Source: JAQIBY01 sp034658655 (GTDB lineage Bacteria > Bacteroidota > Bacteroidia > Bacteroidales > ML635J-15). Taken from it: 26,065 nt of DNA. This document shows, one piece after another, positions 15,899-24,065 of this stretch. Made by a program: the position numbers and the translations under genes. How positions within the stretch are numbered: position 1 is the first letter of the stretch; each line of letters begins with the position of its first letter. Where the stretch lies: contig JAYEFQ010000011.1 of NCBI GenBank assembly GCA_034658655.1, positions 1 through 26,065 on the forward strand, in the 5' to 3' direction. A model generated the notes under the pieces. The model did not search any database. It was not told the origin of the DNA and saw only the letters and a program-made list of their open reading frames with translations.

Positions 15899-16126
15899 CA
15901 AAATAAAGTTAACATACATCGCACCAATTAACTTCACAGGTTTTTAATAAGACGAAGAAGTATTGTAAAACGTTGTCTCTAAAATGAATGATTTTTTAAA
16001 TATGCTTAGGATAGAATGAAGATGACCCTAAATTTATGGAGATATCGAAAACTGATTGCTCTTTTTAATAAATATATGATTGAAAAATATGTCATTGGAT
16101 GTATTAATTTTCTCGTTAATAAATTG

Positions 16127-16134
16127 TACTTTTG
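16127..16134 (+). promoter_or_regulatory. -7 promoter element of arginine deiminase gene
   Basis: TACTTTTG matches TAnnTTTG exactly and is followed by GCAG. Transcription should start near 16139, just ahead of the ATGs at 16152 and 16158. No clear TTTG is present at the -33 position. Confidence 0.6.
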
Positions 16135-16157
16135 CAGCCTCAAAAAATGCGATGCTT

Positions 16158-17420
16158 ATGACTTCAAATGCACTACAAGTTAAAATGAATTCTGAAATTG
16201 GGAAATTGAACGGAGTAATCCTACATAAACCCGGTGCTGAGGTGCAAAATATGACACCTGAAAATGCAGAACGGGCTTTGTATAGTGATATTCTGAATTT
16301 GAATGTTGCACAGTTAGAGTATCAGCAGCTTGCCGGTTTTCTTGAGAAAGTTACAAAAACCTATCAAGTAACAGATCTCTTGCATGATATTTTGCATAAT
16401 AGCCGAATTCGTGAGAATTTAATTGATAGAATTTGTGAAAATGAATCTGTTAGTTTGCAAAGGCATTTGTTAGAAAATATTAATGATGAAGAGCTTGCAA
16501 AACAAATGATTGAGGGTGTGAAAATGGTTAAAGATACGTTGACTTCTTATCAGAAAAAGGATAGATACACTTTGCGCCCATTGCATAATTTCTTTTTTAC
16601 ACGTGATGCATCAATGGCAATAAATGAAAAAGTGTTGATTGGGCGTATGGCTAATAAAGTGAGAGAAAGAGAATCCTTAATTATGCAGGCAATTTTTGAT
16701 TTTCATCCGAACTTTTCGACAACAACTGTTAATCCTGTTGAGGATGAATTGTTTAATGATAAAATTACGATTGAAGGAGGTGATGTGCTAGTTGCCAGAG
16801 AGGATGTCTTGCTAATAGGAAATGGCTCACGTACAACATCACAAGGTATTGATTTTATTCTAAAACGGCTTCGTGAACGTAAAGAAACAATGCACATTAT
16901 TGTTCAGGAATTACCATATACACCCGAGTCTTTTATCCATCTAGATATGGTTTTTACGTTTTTGGATAAAGATAAGTGTATGGTTTATGAACCGATTATT
17001 TTAAAACCAAGTCGATATCAGGTAATTCATATTGCCGTTACAAATGGTGTGGTTAAAATATATGAAGAAGAAAATATTTTGAAAGCTTTACAAAATCTTG
17101 GTATTGACCTCGAACCTGTAATGTGCGGTGGTGTTTCTGATCCTTGGGTACAGCAAAGAGAACAATGGCATAGTGGTGCTAATTTCTTCGCATTTGCTCC
17201 AGGAAAAGTGGTCGGATACGCACGAAACGAATACACAATTGAGGAAATAAATAAACATGGTTTCGAAGTGCTGAAAGCTGATGATGTAATTAAAGGGAAA
17301 AAACATCCAGATGATTATAAGCGGTGCGTTGTAACTCTAGAAGGTTCTGAGTTGCCCAGAGGTGGCGGTGGAGCGCGTTGTATGACTATGCCATTTAATC
17401 GTGATGATATTGTTTGGTAG
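16158..17420 (+). CDS. arcA: arginine deiminase
   Basis: This 420-residue enzyme hydrolyses L-arginine to citrulline and ammonia. The guanidino-modifying fold is clear: NSEIGKLNGVILHKPG at the N-terminus, FFFTRDAS (catalytic-site Asp), the IEGGDV Glu, FIHLDMVF with the catalytic His and Asp, and the nucleophile Cys408 in GGARCMTMPF near the C-terminus, almost the same position as in characterised enzymes. The frame is open back to 16080, but those 26 codons contain the promoter element at 16127-16134, so the true start is the ATG at 16158 (or 16152). No ornithine carbamoyltransferase, carbamate kinase or arginine/ornithine antiporter is adjacent, so it may serve arginine catabolism or nitrogen supply rather than a full ATP-yielding operon. 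Confidence 0.93.
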   Translation: MTSNALQVKMNSEIGKLNGVILHKPGAEVQNMTPENAERALYSDILNLNVAQLEYQQLAGFLEKVTKTYQVTDLLHDILHNSRIRENLIDRICENESVSLQRHLLENINDEELAKQMIEGVKMVKDTLTSYQKKDRYTLRPLHNFFFTRDASMAINEKVLIGRMANKVRERESLIMQAIFDFHPNFSTTTVNPVEDELFNDKITIEGGDVLVAREDVLLIGNGSRTTSQGIDFILKRLRERKETMHIIVQELPYTPESFIHLDMVFTFLDKDKCMVYEPIILKPSRYQVIHIAVTNGVVKIYEEENILKALQNLGIDLEPVMCGGVSDPWVQQREQWHSGANFFAFAPGKVVGYARNEYTIEEINKHGFEVLKADDVIKGKKHPDDYKRCVVTLEGSELPRGGGGARCMTMPFNRDDIVW

Positions 17421-17549
17421 TCTTAAGATTTTGCATTAACAGATGAAAAAAATGAGACTGACAGAAATAAAGAGAAAAGCACTGTGATATTAAGAGTATA
17501 TTGATACTCCTAAAAGTTGCATTTACTAATTGAATTTTTGTTATTACTG

Positions 17550-17601
17550 TTGTTTTTTTGTGTTGGGATGCGATTAATCGCATCCCAACACAAAAAAACA
17601 A
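17550..17601. terminator. bidirectional terminator, perfect 52-bp palindrome
   Basis: A perfect inverted repeat with 26-bp arms and no spacer is centred between 17575 and 17576. The GC-containing centre (GTTGGGATGCGATT and its complement) is flanked by seven Ts on the left and seven As on the right, so the U-tract pairs inside the stem. It lies between the convergent arcA and pckA, 6 bp from the pckA stop codon. Confidence 0.88.
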
Positions 17602-17607
17602 ATTAGA

Positions 17608-19254
17608 TTATTTCCCAGGGCAATTTTTCTTTACATGTGAAGAAATATTGTTTTTACCATATGCTTCATCAAATGCTTTGCTGAATTGATTTGCTAAATC
17701 TTGAGCTGTTTCAGTGTATTCGTCCGCATTTTTCCATGTGTTGATCGGATTTAATATTTCTGATGGTACGCCGGGAACTTCTTTTGGAATATTTAAGTGA
17801 AAACGTTCGTCATAAATATATTCAGCATTTTTAATGCTTCCGTTTAGCGCTGCATCAACCATTTTTCTGGTTAATGGCAAGGCGATACGTTTTCCTACGC
17901 CATATTTTCCACCTGACCAACCAGTATTAATCAGATAAACAGAAGTGTTAAATTTTTCCATTTTATCTCCTAGCATTTGGGAGTAAACTGATGGTAATCC
18001 GGGCATAAAGGGTTGACCGAAAAACCTACTGAATGTGGCGGTTGGTTCTGTAATTCCGGTTTCAGTGCCGGCGAGTTTTGATGTGTATCCCATAAGAAAC
18101 CAAAGCATTGCCTGATGTTTATCTAGTTTAGAAATGGGAGGGAGTACACCGTATGCATCGGCGGTGAGAAATAAAATTGTATTTGGATGTCCGGCACAGC
18201 TACTTGGCTCAATGTTTGGCAAGTATTTTAGCGGATATGATGCTCTGCTGTTTGGTGTTAATCTATCGTCGTTGAAATCAAATTTTCCATTGGGGTATAT
18301 CATTGCATTTTCAATGATTGAACCATGGTTCTTATATTCGTTTTTATGCATGATGGCATGATAAATATCCGGTTCATTTTCCGGATTAATGTCAATCATT
18401 TTTGCATAACAGCCATTTTCAAAGTTTGCGATGCCGTGGTTTGCCCAGCCATGTTCATCGTCACCAAGCAGTTTGCGATTTGGGTCTGCTGATAAGGTGG
18501 TTTTTCCTGTACCAGATAACCCGAGGATAAGTGCAGAATTGCCATCTTTCCCAACATTAGCAGAGCAGTGTAACGGTAACACTTTTTCAAACGGAAGATA
18601 GTAATTCATGACAGTAAACATGAGTTTTTTTACGCTTCCCAAATAGGCAGAGCCGATAACCAAACCGATTCTGCGGTCAAGATCCATGGCGACAATCATG
18701 TCAGAAGTTTCACCGTTTGCTAGCCGGCGCAGTTTCCATTCATATTTCTCTTTATCTAATTTATGATACGGAAGTGTAATCAATGTAAATCCACGGTCGG
18801 CAAAACAGCTTTTGTCAATGTTTTCAGGAATTGGCCTGAACATATTATAGGTAAAGACCGATGTCAAAGCTTTATTTGTGATGGTTTTTACCGGAAGTGC
18901 ATATAATGAATCGGCTCCGATAACTCGATCAGTAATATATAGTTTGTCAGTGTCACCCAGAAATTTCATGGCATCTTCATAAATAGAATTAAAAAGCTTT
19001 TCTGTCATCGGAAGATTGTTGGGTGAATTCCAGTCAATGTGGATTTGCGACTCTGGACGTTTAACAATCAAGGTGTCTTTTGGGCTTCTACCGGTTGATT
19101 CTTCTGGTGTCCAAGTTGCTAATGCGCCATTTTTAGCCACCATGCATTCTTTTTTTTGTACTGCTTCTTCAATAAAAGCTTCTCTTGTCACATTATCAAT
19201 AATGTGTTTATGCGCGCTGAGCGTATCAGCTAAAGTTTTATTTAAATCAATCAT
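17608..19254 (-). CDS. pckA: ATP-dependent phosphoenolpyruvate carboxykinase
   Basis: This 548-residue cytoplasmic enzyme interconverts oxaloacetate plus ATP with PEP, CO2 and ADP, feeding gluconeogenesis or, run in reverse, anaplerosis. The P-loop GLSGTGKTTLS carries Lys251, the kinase-2 motif is LLGDDEHGW, and the substrate region contains STGRSPKDT and YLGSVKKLMFTVMNYYLP; the C-terminal NTGWSGGKYGVGKRI is typical. The length is normal for the ATP-dependent class. A GTG three codons earlier (19261-19263) is possible, but the ATG at 19252-19254 (MIDLNKTL) is preferred. A TATGTTTG element 40-47 bp upstream serves as promoter. It converges with arcA across the palindromic terminator and is followed, in the same orientation, by the carboxyltransferase gene that acts on the same oxaloacetate/pyruvate node. 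Confidence 0.96.
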   Translation of the reverse strand: MIDLNKTLADTLSAHKHIIDNVTREAFIEEAVQKKECMVAKNGALATWTPEESTGRSPKDTLIVKRPESQIHIDWNSPNNLPMTEKLFNSIYEDAMKFLGDTDKLYITDRVIGADSLYALPVKTITNKALTSVFTYNMFRPIPENIDKSCFADRGFTLITLPYHKLDKEKYEWKLRRLANGETSDMIVAMDLDRRIGLVIGSAYLGSVKKLMFTVMNYYLPFEKVLPLHCSANVGKDGNSALILGLSGTGKTTLSADPNRKLLGDDEHGWANHGIANFENGCYAKMIDINPENEPDIYHAIMHKNEYKNHGSIIENAMIYPNGKFDFNDDRLTPNSRASYPLKYLPNIEPSSCAGHPNTILFLTADAYGVLPPISKLDKHQAMLWFLMGYTSKLAGTETGITEPTATFSRFFGQPFMPGLPSVYSQMLGDKMEKFNTSVYLINTGWSGGKYGVGKRIALPLTRKMVDAALNGSIKNAEYIYDERFHLNIPKEVPGVPSEILNPINTWKNADEYTETAQDLANQFSKAFDEAYGKNNISSHVKKNCPGK

Positions 19255-19293
19255 GTAATTCACTAGTTTCTATGCTTGAATAATTTCAAAATG

Positions 19294-19301
19294 CAAACAT
19301 A
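19294..19301 (-). promoter_or_regulatory. -7 promoter element of pckA
   Basis: The minus-strand TATGTTTG matches TAnnTTTG exactly and predicts a start near 19289 and a leader of about 35 nt. The -33 region is T-rich but has no TTTG. Confidence 0.55.
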
Positions 19302-19676
19302 AAAAAAACTATGATGAAAATGGTGTTTTTATGTTGTTAAATATCAAAATGATAGGGGGTGAAGGTGCACAAATTTGGGCGTTTACAAAAATAATAAAAA
19401 AGACATTCAATGAATACCTTTTTTGAAAAAAAATATTTACAAATAATTTTACTTGTGTAGATATATGTCTGTTTACTTGTTCGATTCTAATGTTCTTTCT
19501 TCGATTTGCGGTGACGAGTTACTTTTGCTGATACTGATTAGTTACGTAAACTTTATTTCTTAACAAGCCCTTATACCGATTGTGATCCAAAACTACCGAT
19601 ATGCTACGTTTTGCTTCGCCTATCGGTGTTGAATCTACATCGGCATAATACTTGCAATTTACATTAATAAATGGTA
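19302..19676. other. gene-free spacer between oxaloacetate decarboxylase homologue and pckA
   Basis: This is about 375 bp. It contains an imperfect hairpin AAAAAAG/CTTTTTT (19396-19424), which may end the upstream minus-strand transcript, and a repeat-like patch at 19575-19645. A ~57-codon minus-strand open frame without a start codon (19519 up into the end of the carboxyltransferase gene) is described in the findings. Confidence 0.55.
19575..19645. repeat. repeat-like patch with ACCGATA/TATCGGT hairpin
   Basis: ACCGAT occurs at 19575 and 19595, with TATCGGT at 19621-19627 and ATCGGC near 19639. The ACCGATA (19595-19601) and TATCGGT arms enclose a 19-nt loop rich in CTACG/CTTCG. It is more GC-rich than its surroundings and looks like a degenerate palindromic element; that identity is inferred. 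Confidence 0.35.
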
Positions 19677-21434
19677 TTACTTTTGTTTTTGGATTCTAGC
19701 GATGATATCGTCTTTTGAAACCATATCACCTTGTTTGAAATTAATTTCTATCACTTCACTATCACAACAGGTCGTGATTTCCTGATAGGAGGAGTGCGAT
19801 TCGAGATAACAGATTCGGCGTCCTTTTTTGATAGTGTCACCAAGTTTAATGCTTTCATTTTCCATTTCTAATGACAAGTCAAAATAAACTCTACCGAAAT
19901 ATGGAGAAACAATATCTATAATGTTTCCGTCTTTCGATGCTTTGTTGGTACTGTTCTGACTTGGTTTCGATTGCTTTTCTTTGAGTGTCTGCAGCTCTTT
20001 CAGGAAGCGTTCTTTAGCAATTCCGGATTTGTAATCCCTGTATTGTCTTTCGTGCATTGCCAGCTCGAACAATTCTTCGTCATTTTCTCCTGTATCCCAG
20101 TTTTTTTCTTCCATTTCTTTTCGATAATCATCCAATGCATTGGGATAATTATCCTGAGGGGTTCCGGTATAAAACGTTTTGTTTTGTTCTTCTGCCAATT
20201 CAATAATTTCGGGCGCAAGTTTTCCAGGTAGTTGTCCTGCTTTTCCAAGAATCATAGCCCATGTATTGTTGTCAATGGTTTGGAAGCGTTTTCCGCCTTG
20301 TTGCAAACTCATGATATTTAGCAGAGCAATATTTTTCACATATTGGCTGAATGGAGTTACCAGCGGTGGATATCCGAGTTTTGGCCACACATATTGTACT
20401 TCGTCAAACAGCATCACAAGTAAATCATCGAGACTTAGTGGGTTTTTCCCTTGTGCAGTGAGCCCTGCATTGATTCCGGTATGTATGTTTTCCAAATCAG
20501 CCATCATGCTACCCATCATGCCACCTGGTAATCCTGACCCAATAAGTAGGGATGACATAAAGCGGTTTTTGGGATTAATCCAATATCCGAGAAAATCATC
20601 AATGAATTCTTGTGTTAATGCTCGGGTTTTCATATAAGCCTTCATGTTAATGTCTTTAACCAGAAAACCTGCATCTTTTAACATCGCTTGTACGGTAATA
20701 ATATCTGGGTGCACCATGCCCCATGCTAATGGTTCCATTGCTGTGTCAATATAATCAGCACCTGCTTTTGCAACTTCAAGTATGGATGCAACTGAAAATC
20801 CTGGTCCTATATGTCCATGATATTGAACAATAAGGTTTGGATATGCATCTTTAATAGCTTTTACAAGTTTCCCGAGAAAAACCGGTCGTCCTACGCCTGC
20901 CATGTCTTTTAGGCAAATTTCGTCTGTTCCATATTCAACTGCATGTTGCACGACATTCATATAGTAATCTACAGTGTGAATATCTGAATGTGTAATACTT
21001 AGCGTTGCTTGCGAAATCATTCCTGCTTCTTTCGCATATTTTATACTTAACTCTAAATTGCGATGGTCGTTCAAGCCACAAAAAGATCGGGCGATATCAA
21101 CACCCTGAGATTTTTTAACTTTAAACATTAGTTCTCGGACATCTTCTGGAACTGGGTACATGCGTATTCCATTTAATGCTCTTTCCAGCATATGCGTTTC
21201 GATTCCGGCTTCGTTAAATGGTTTTGTCCACTCTCTTACAGCTTTATTTGGGTTTTCACCGTAAAGTAAATTTACCTGTTCAAATGCACCGCCATTTGTT
21301 TCAATTCGGTCAAAGCAGCCCATATCAATAATAGCAGGGGCAACGCGTTTTAGTTGATCAACTCTGGGGACATATTTCCCTGAGGATTGCCACATGTCAC
21401 GGTAAATCAAGCTGAATTTAATCTCCTTTTTCAT
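19677..21434 (-). CDS. pyruvate carboxylase subunit B / oxaloacetate decarboxylase alpha homologue, no biotin Lys
   Basis: This 585-residue protein has an N-terminal carboxyltransferase TIM barrel (about 1-300): SLIYRDMWQSSGKY with the metal-binding Asp, ETNGGAFEQ, EICLKDMAGVGRP with the conserved Lys, and QYHGHIGPGF with the His-x-His metal ligands. The conserved PYC/OADA domain follows to about 480, then a Lys/Ser/Asn-rich linker and a biotinyl/lipoyl-like domain (about 505-585) with IKLGDTIKKGRRICYLE and FKQGDMVSKDDIIARI. The usual EAMK(M/T) biotinylation motif reads E545-S-H-S548, so the acceptor lysine is Ser. The barrel active site looks intact, so it may still transfer carboxyl groups between oxaloacetate and pyruvate using biotin on another protein. 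No biotin carboxylase or sodium-pump beta/gamma subunit is nearby. The assignment to this family is firm; the reaction is not. Confidence 0.88.
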   Translation of the reverse strand: MKKEIKFSLIYRDMWQSSGKYVPRVDQLKRVAPAIIDMGCFDRIETNGGAFEQVNLLYGENPNKAVREWTKPFNEAGIETHMLERALNGIRMYPVPEDVRELMFKVKKSQGVDIARSFCGLNDHRNLELSIKYAKEAGMISQATLSITHSDIHTVDYYMNVVQHAVEYGTDEICLKDMAGVGRPVFLGKLVKAIKDAYPNLIVQYHGHIGPGFSVASILEVAKAGADYIDTAMEPLAWGMVHPDIITVQAMLKDAGFLVKDINMKAYMKTRALTQEFIDDFLGYWINPKNRFMSSLLIGSGLPGGMMGSMMADLENIHTGINAGLTAQGKNPLSLDDLLVMLFDEVQYVWPKLGYPPLVTPFSQYVKNIALLNIMSLQQGGKRFQTIDNNTWAMILGKAGQLPGKLAPEIIELAEEQNKTFYTGTPQDNYPNALDDYRKEMEEKNWDTGENDEELFELAMHERQYRDYKSGIAKERFLKELQTLKEKQSKPSQNSTNKASKDGNIIDIVSPYFGRVYFDLSLEMENESIKLGDTIKKGRRICYLESHSSYQEITTCCDSEVIEINFKQGDMVSKDDIIARIQKQK

Positions 21435-21485
21435 AATCCCATTTTTTCAAAAAAACATAAACGAGAAAAATATTTTCCCATGATA

Positions 21486-21547
21486 AAGATAAAAATCTTA
21501 TTCCCATTTCAATAATTCTTGTCGGATTTTTTTAACATATTGTTAAA
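21486..21547. promoter_or_regulatory. inverted repeats upstream of the carboxyltransferase gene
   Basis: AAGAT-AAAA-ATCTT (21486-21499) and the perfect TTTAACA-TAT-TGTTAAA (21531-21547) lie about 50-115 bp upstream of the carboxyltransferase ATG (21434). They could be operators, or chance in AT-rich DNA. No TAnnTTTG element is seen. Confidence 0.35.
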
Positions 21548-21589
21548 TGTTGTTCAACAGTGTGTTTTATAATTATTGATAGAAACAAC

Positions 21590-21613
21590 AAAGCCTCCCG
21601 TAAAAGAGGCTTT
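21590..21613 (-). terminator. rho-independent terminator of the T9SS cargo gene
   Basis: An 8-bp stem AAAGCCTC/GAGGCTTT with an 8-nt loop lies 25 bp after the cargo stop codon on the minus strand. The T-tract is interrupted (TTTGTTGTTT). Confidence 0.78.
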
Positions 21614-21638
21614 GAATTTATGTATTTATCAAAAGAGG

Positions 21639-23990
21639 TTATTCTGTAATTATCAATTTGTCTTTATATACTTGGTTTTCATGCACCATAATGTCAATTA
21701 AATAGCTTCCTGCTGAAAGATTAGGTGTTTTAAATTGAGATTTTGTGGTTTTAAACACTCCAATTACTTGTCCTGTGATTGTTGAAATTTTGATTGTTAC
21801 AGCAGTTTGGTCTAAGCCTGAAAGGTCGATAAATGCGTGTGAGCTTGTCGGGTTTGGATAAATCTTAATCCCGCTGCTTTCATTATTTGCAACATTGACT
21901 AAAAATTCAACTTCAATGTCAATTTCAATAGAACATCCTATTTCATCAGTGATTTGCACGGTGTAATTTCCTGCACAAAGGTCTTCTTGTGTTTGTCCGA
22001 ATAAAGCGATTGGGTTATACCAATAATATGTATAAGGTGGAATTCCATTTGAGGGGACTGCCCATGCTTCACCATTACAGGTGCCACTTATATCAGGTTC
22101 AGAAAATCCTTCTGCAGTTAAATTTGATACGGAAATTTCTACTTCATCGGAAAATAGATTCCCGCAGGCATCAGTAATGCTTAATCCATAGGTGTTTGTT
22201 CCGAGCATTGGAGTGAAATTCACTGTTGGGGTTTCAGTCCCATTCCACCAAGTATAGTTCGCATCATCGACAACTGAAGTTGCAGTCATACTAATTTCTC
22301 CCGGATCACTACAATATTCTGTTTCTACAGGTAATATTCCATCAGAAAGCAAAATGTTTGGTTTGTTGTTAATTTGAAATTCTGTTTCTATTTGGCAGCC
22401 AATGGTATCTGTGATTTTCAAATAATACTCTTTAGGACATAAACCGGTAAATGTATTATCGTAAGTGTTTGTCAAAGAATCTGGAATATAAAAGAACATG
22501 GCATTTCCATACGTAAATTGGAATGGAGCAAAGTCGTTTTGAACATCAATGGTAACTTCTCCATCGCATTCATTATAGCAGCTTACGTGGCTTATGTTTA
22601 TGTTTTCAACAGACATACTGGAGACTCGAATTGTAATTGAGTCGTACAATTCATTGCCGCATAGGTCAGAAATAGTAACATAAAATGTTTCAGCTCCAGG
22701 CTGTGGGATAATTGTAATTGTATCATTTGTGGAGCCAGTTGACCATTCGTAATAGGCTGGTGTAATGTCCACTTCGGCCACCAAATCAAGAGTTGGTGGC
22801 GGTGTTTCTCCGCAATAGTTGTTTTGAACATCTTGTATCCCTCCTTTGATACTTTCTACATCATAAACAAAAATTGTATCAATCACTGAGTTTCCGCCGG
22901 AATTCCCGCAGGGGCAAGATGTCCAGAATTCCAAGATTATGGTTTCTGTAACTTCTTCAATTCCGTCGTTAAATGCAGAATACCAAATTGTATCGGCAGT
23001 TTCATAAGGTGCCATATAAGCGGAGTCAACAAATGTTGAAACATCCACACCTTCTTCTGCTGTACTTCCTGATAAGTAATTAATGTAAATTGTTACTGAT
23101 TCATCAATCGGAGAATTTGGAGTTCTTTCAAGGGCAAAGAAATTAGTACAGCCTTCATATAGGTCAGCATCTGAACCTACATCTGAGTTGTTTACTGCAT
23201 TTATTTGTACGCCACTAGTAAAACTACCTGTTTCGAGAAATACACCAGAGTCATAAGCGCTATCACCTGCATCACCGATTGCAAGTTTAATGTGGTATGT
23301 TTCGCAGGCAGTTAAAATAACTTCTGCAGTTAATGGAGTTGTACAACCATCATATTGAACGGTATTATTATAGGCTTGCCCGGTACCACCGTTACCTGAG
23401 GTTGGGCCGTTGTACCATGTGCCTGAGTTATATACATTATCAATGGTTACTGCTTGTCCATTTGGCAGTAGTGCAATGTTAATTGCGCTATTTGAATAGG
23501 GACCAGAAATACCAGGACCTGAAATAAAAAAACCAAATACATCATTAAAGCTGGAGTTTGCATATTCTGGGAATTCTTCTGACCCAAAAATATAATTAAA
23601 ACGAATCGTGTCACTGGCAGGTACAAAATCGAATTCAATAACTGTTGCATCATTAACAGAATATGATGTAAGCATGGCTAAGTCTGTATCTGAGCCAGAA
23701 CCAATAGAACCACCCTCACTTGTTGAATTATCTGGACCTATCGCATTTTCAATTGGGCCACTCGCCATAATTAATCCCGATTCAAAGGGAAAACTCGTGC
23801 CATTATTGTTAAAATATCCGAAGGCATCAGAGTTGTTTGTGGTGATGTTGTCAGCAGTAACACATCCTGTTATGAGTGTGTCCTGAATGAGCTGTTCAGC
23901 AGTTAAGCTGTTGTTTGTAGTAATGTACTGGGCGCTTGCTTGGTTTATGCTCCAGATTAATAATAGAGTTAAAATCGACTTTGTTTTCAT
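21639..23990 (-). CDS. T9SS-secreted multidomain protein with choice-of-anchor L and SprB-like repeats
   Basis: This 783-residue secreted protein starts with a signal peptide (MKTKSILTLLLIWSINQASA, then QYITTN). The choice-of-anchor L domain covers about residues 25-265 (NNSDAFGYFN, FNYIFGSEEFPEY, NDVFGFFISGPG). A Calx-beta-like strand region follows (INYLSGSTAEEGVDVS onwards), then alternating Ig/PKD-like and SprB-like modules with the SprB signature VSCYNECDGEVTI and YYLKITDTIGC, and a second copy ending NYTVQITDEIGC. The C-terminus is a type A sorting domain (IKIYPNPTSS, GSYLIDIMV, YKDKLIITE) recognised by the T9SS. It is probably cell-surface bound or released and adhesive, by family analogy. 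The frame reaches back to 24014, but the ATG at 23988-23990 starts the signal peptide and the promoter element at 24012-24019 overlaps the longer form. Confidence 0.9.
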   Translation of the reverse strand: MKTKSILTLLLIWSINQASAQYITTNNSLTAEQLIQDTLITGCVTADNITTNNSDAFGYFNNNGTSFPFESGLIMASGPIENAIGPDNSTSEGGSIGSGSDTDLAMLTSYSVNDATVIEFDFVPASDTIRFNYIFGSEEFPEYANSSFNDVFGFFISGPGISGPYSNSAINIALLPNGQAVTIDNVYNSGTWYNGPTSGNGGTGQAYNNTVQYDGCTTPLTAEVILTACETYHIKLAIGDAGDSAYDSGVFLETGSFTSGVQINAVNNSDVGSDADLYEGCTNFFALERTPNSPIDESVTIYINYLSGSTAEEGVDVSTFVDSAYMAPYETADTIWYSAFNDGIEEVTETIILEFWTSCPCGNSGGNSVIDTIFVYDVESIKGGIQDVQNNYCGETPPPTLDLVAEVDITPAYYEWSTGSTNDTITIIPQPGAETFYVTISDLCGNELYDSITIRVSSMSVENINISHVSCYNECDGEVTIDVQNDFAPFQFTYGNAMFFYIPDSLTNTYDNTFTGLCPKEYYLKITDTIGCQIETEFQINNKPNILLSDGILPVETEYCSDPGEISMTATSVVDDANYTWWNGTETPTVNFTPMLGTNTYGLSITDACGNLFSDEVEISVSNLTAEGFSEPDISGTCNGEAWAVPSNGIPPYTYYWYNPIALFGQTQEDLCAGNYTVQITDEIGCSIEIDIEVEFLVNVANNESSGIKIYPNPTSSHAFIDLSGLDQTAVTIKISTITGQVIGVFKTTKSQFKTPNLSAGSYLIDIMVHENQVYKDKLIITE

Positions 23991-24011
23991 AGTAATTGAT
24001 TTATTAGCAAT

Positions 24012-24019
24012 CAAATATA
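24012..24019 (-). promoter_or_regulatory. -7 promoter element of the T9SS cargo gene
   Basis: The minus-strand TATATTTG matches TAnnTTTG exactly, predicting a short leader of about 17 nt before the ATG at 23990. It is divergent from, and 29 bp away from, the ruvX element. Confidence 0.5.
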
Positions 24020-24048
24020 CAAATTTTTTTTTTGATATGAAAATATTT

Positions 24049-24056
24049 TAACTTTG
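24049..24056 (+). promoter_or_regulatory. -7 promoter element of the ruvX-def operon
   Basis: TAACTTTG matches TAnnTTTG exactly and ends 9 nt before the ruvX ATG, so the mRNA should be nearly leaderless. A TTTG at 24031-24034 is closer than the usual spacing. Confidence 0.5.
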
Positions 24057-24065
24057 CAATGAATT

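Larger units (their letters stand above)
15734..16126. other. gene-free spacer upstream of arginine deiminase
   Basis: About 390 bp without a supported gene. It contains the REP-like element (15792-15862), a hairpin with a minus-strand T-tract (15866-15898) and AT-rich sequence leading to the deiminase promoter. No tRNA or small RNA with a recognisable fold was found. Confidence 0.6.

Noticed and set aside
15870..15900. tRNA or riboswitch before arginine deiminase
   Set aside because: Only a single 7-bp hairpin is present; no cloverleaf arms or conserved riboswitch core were found.
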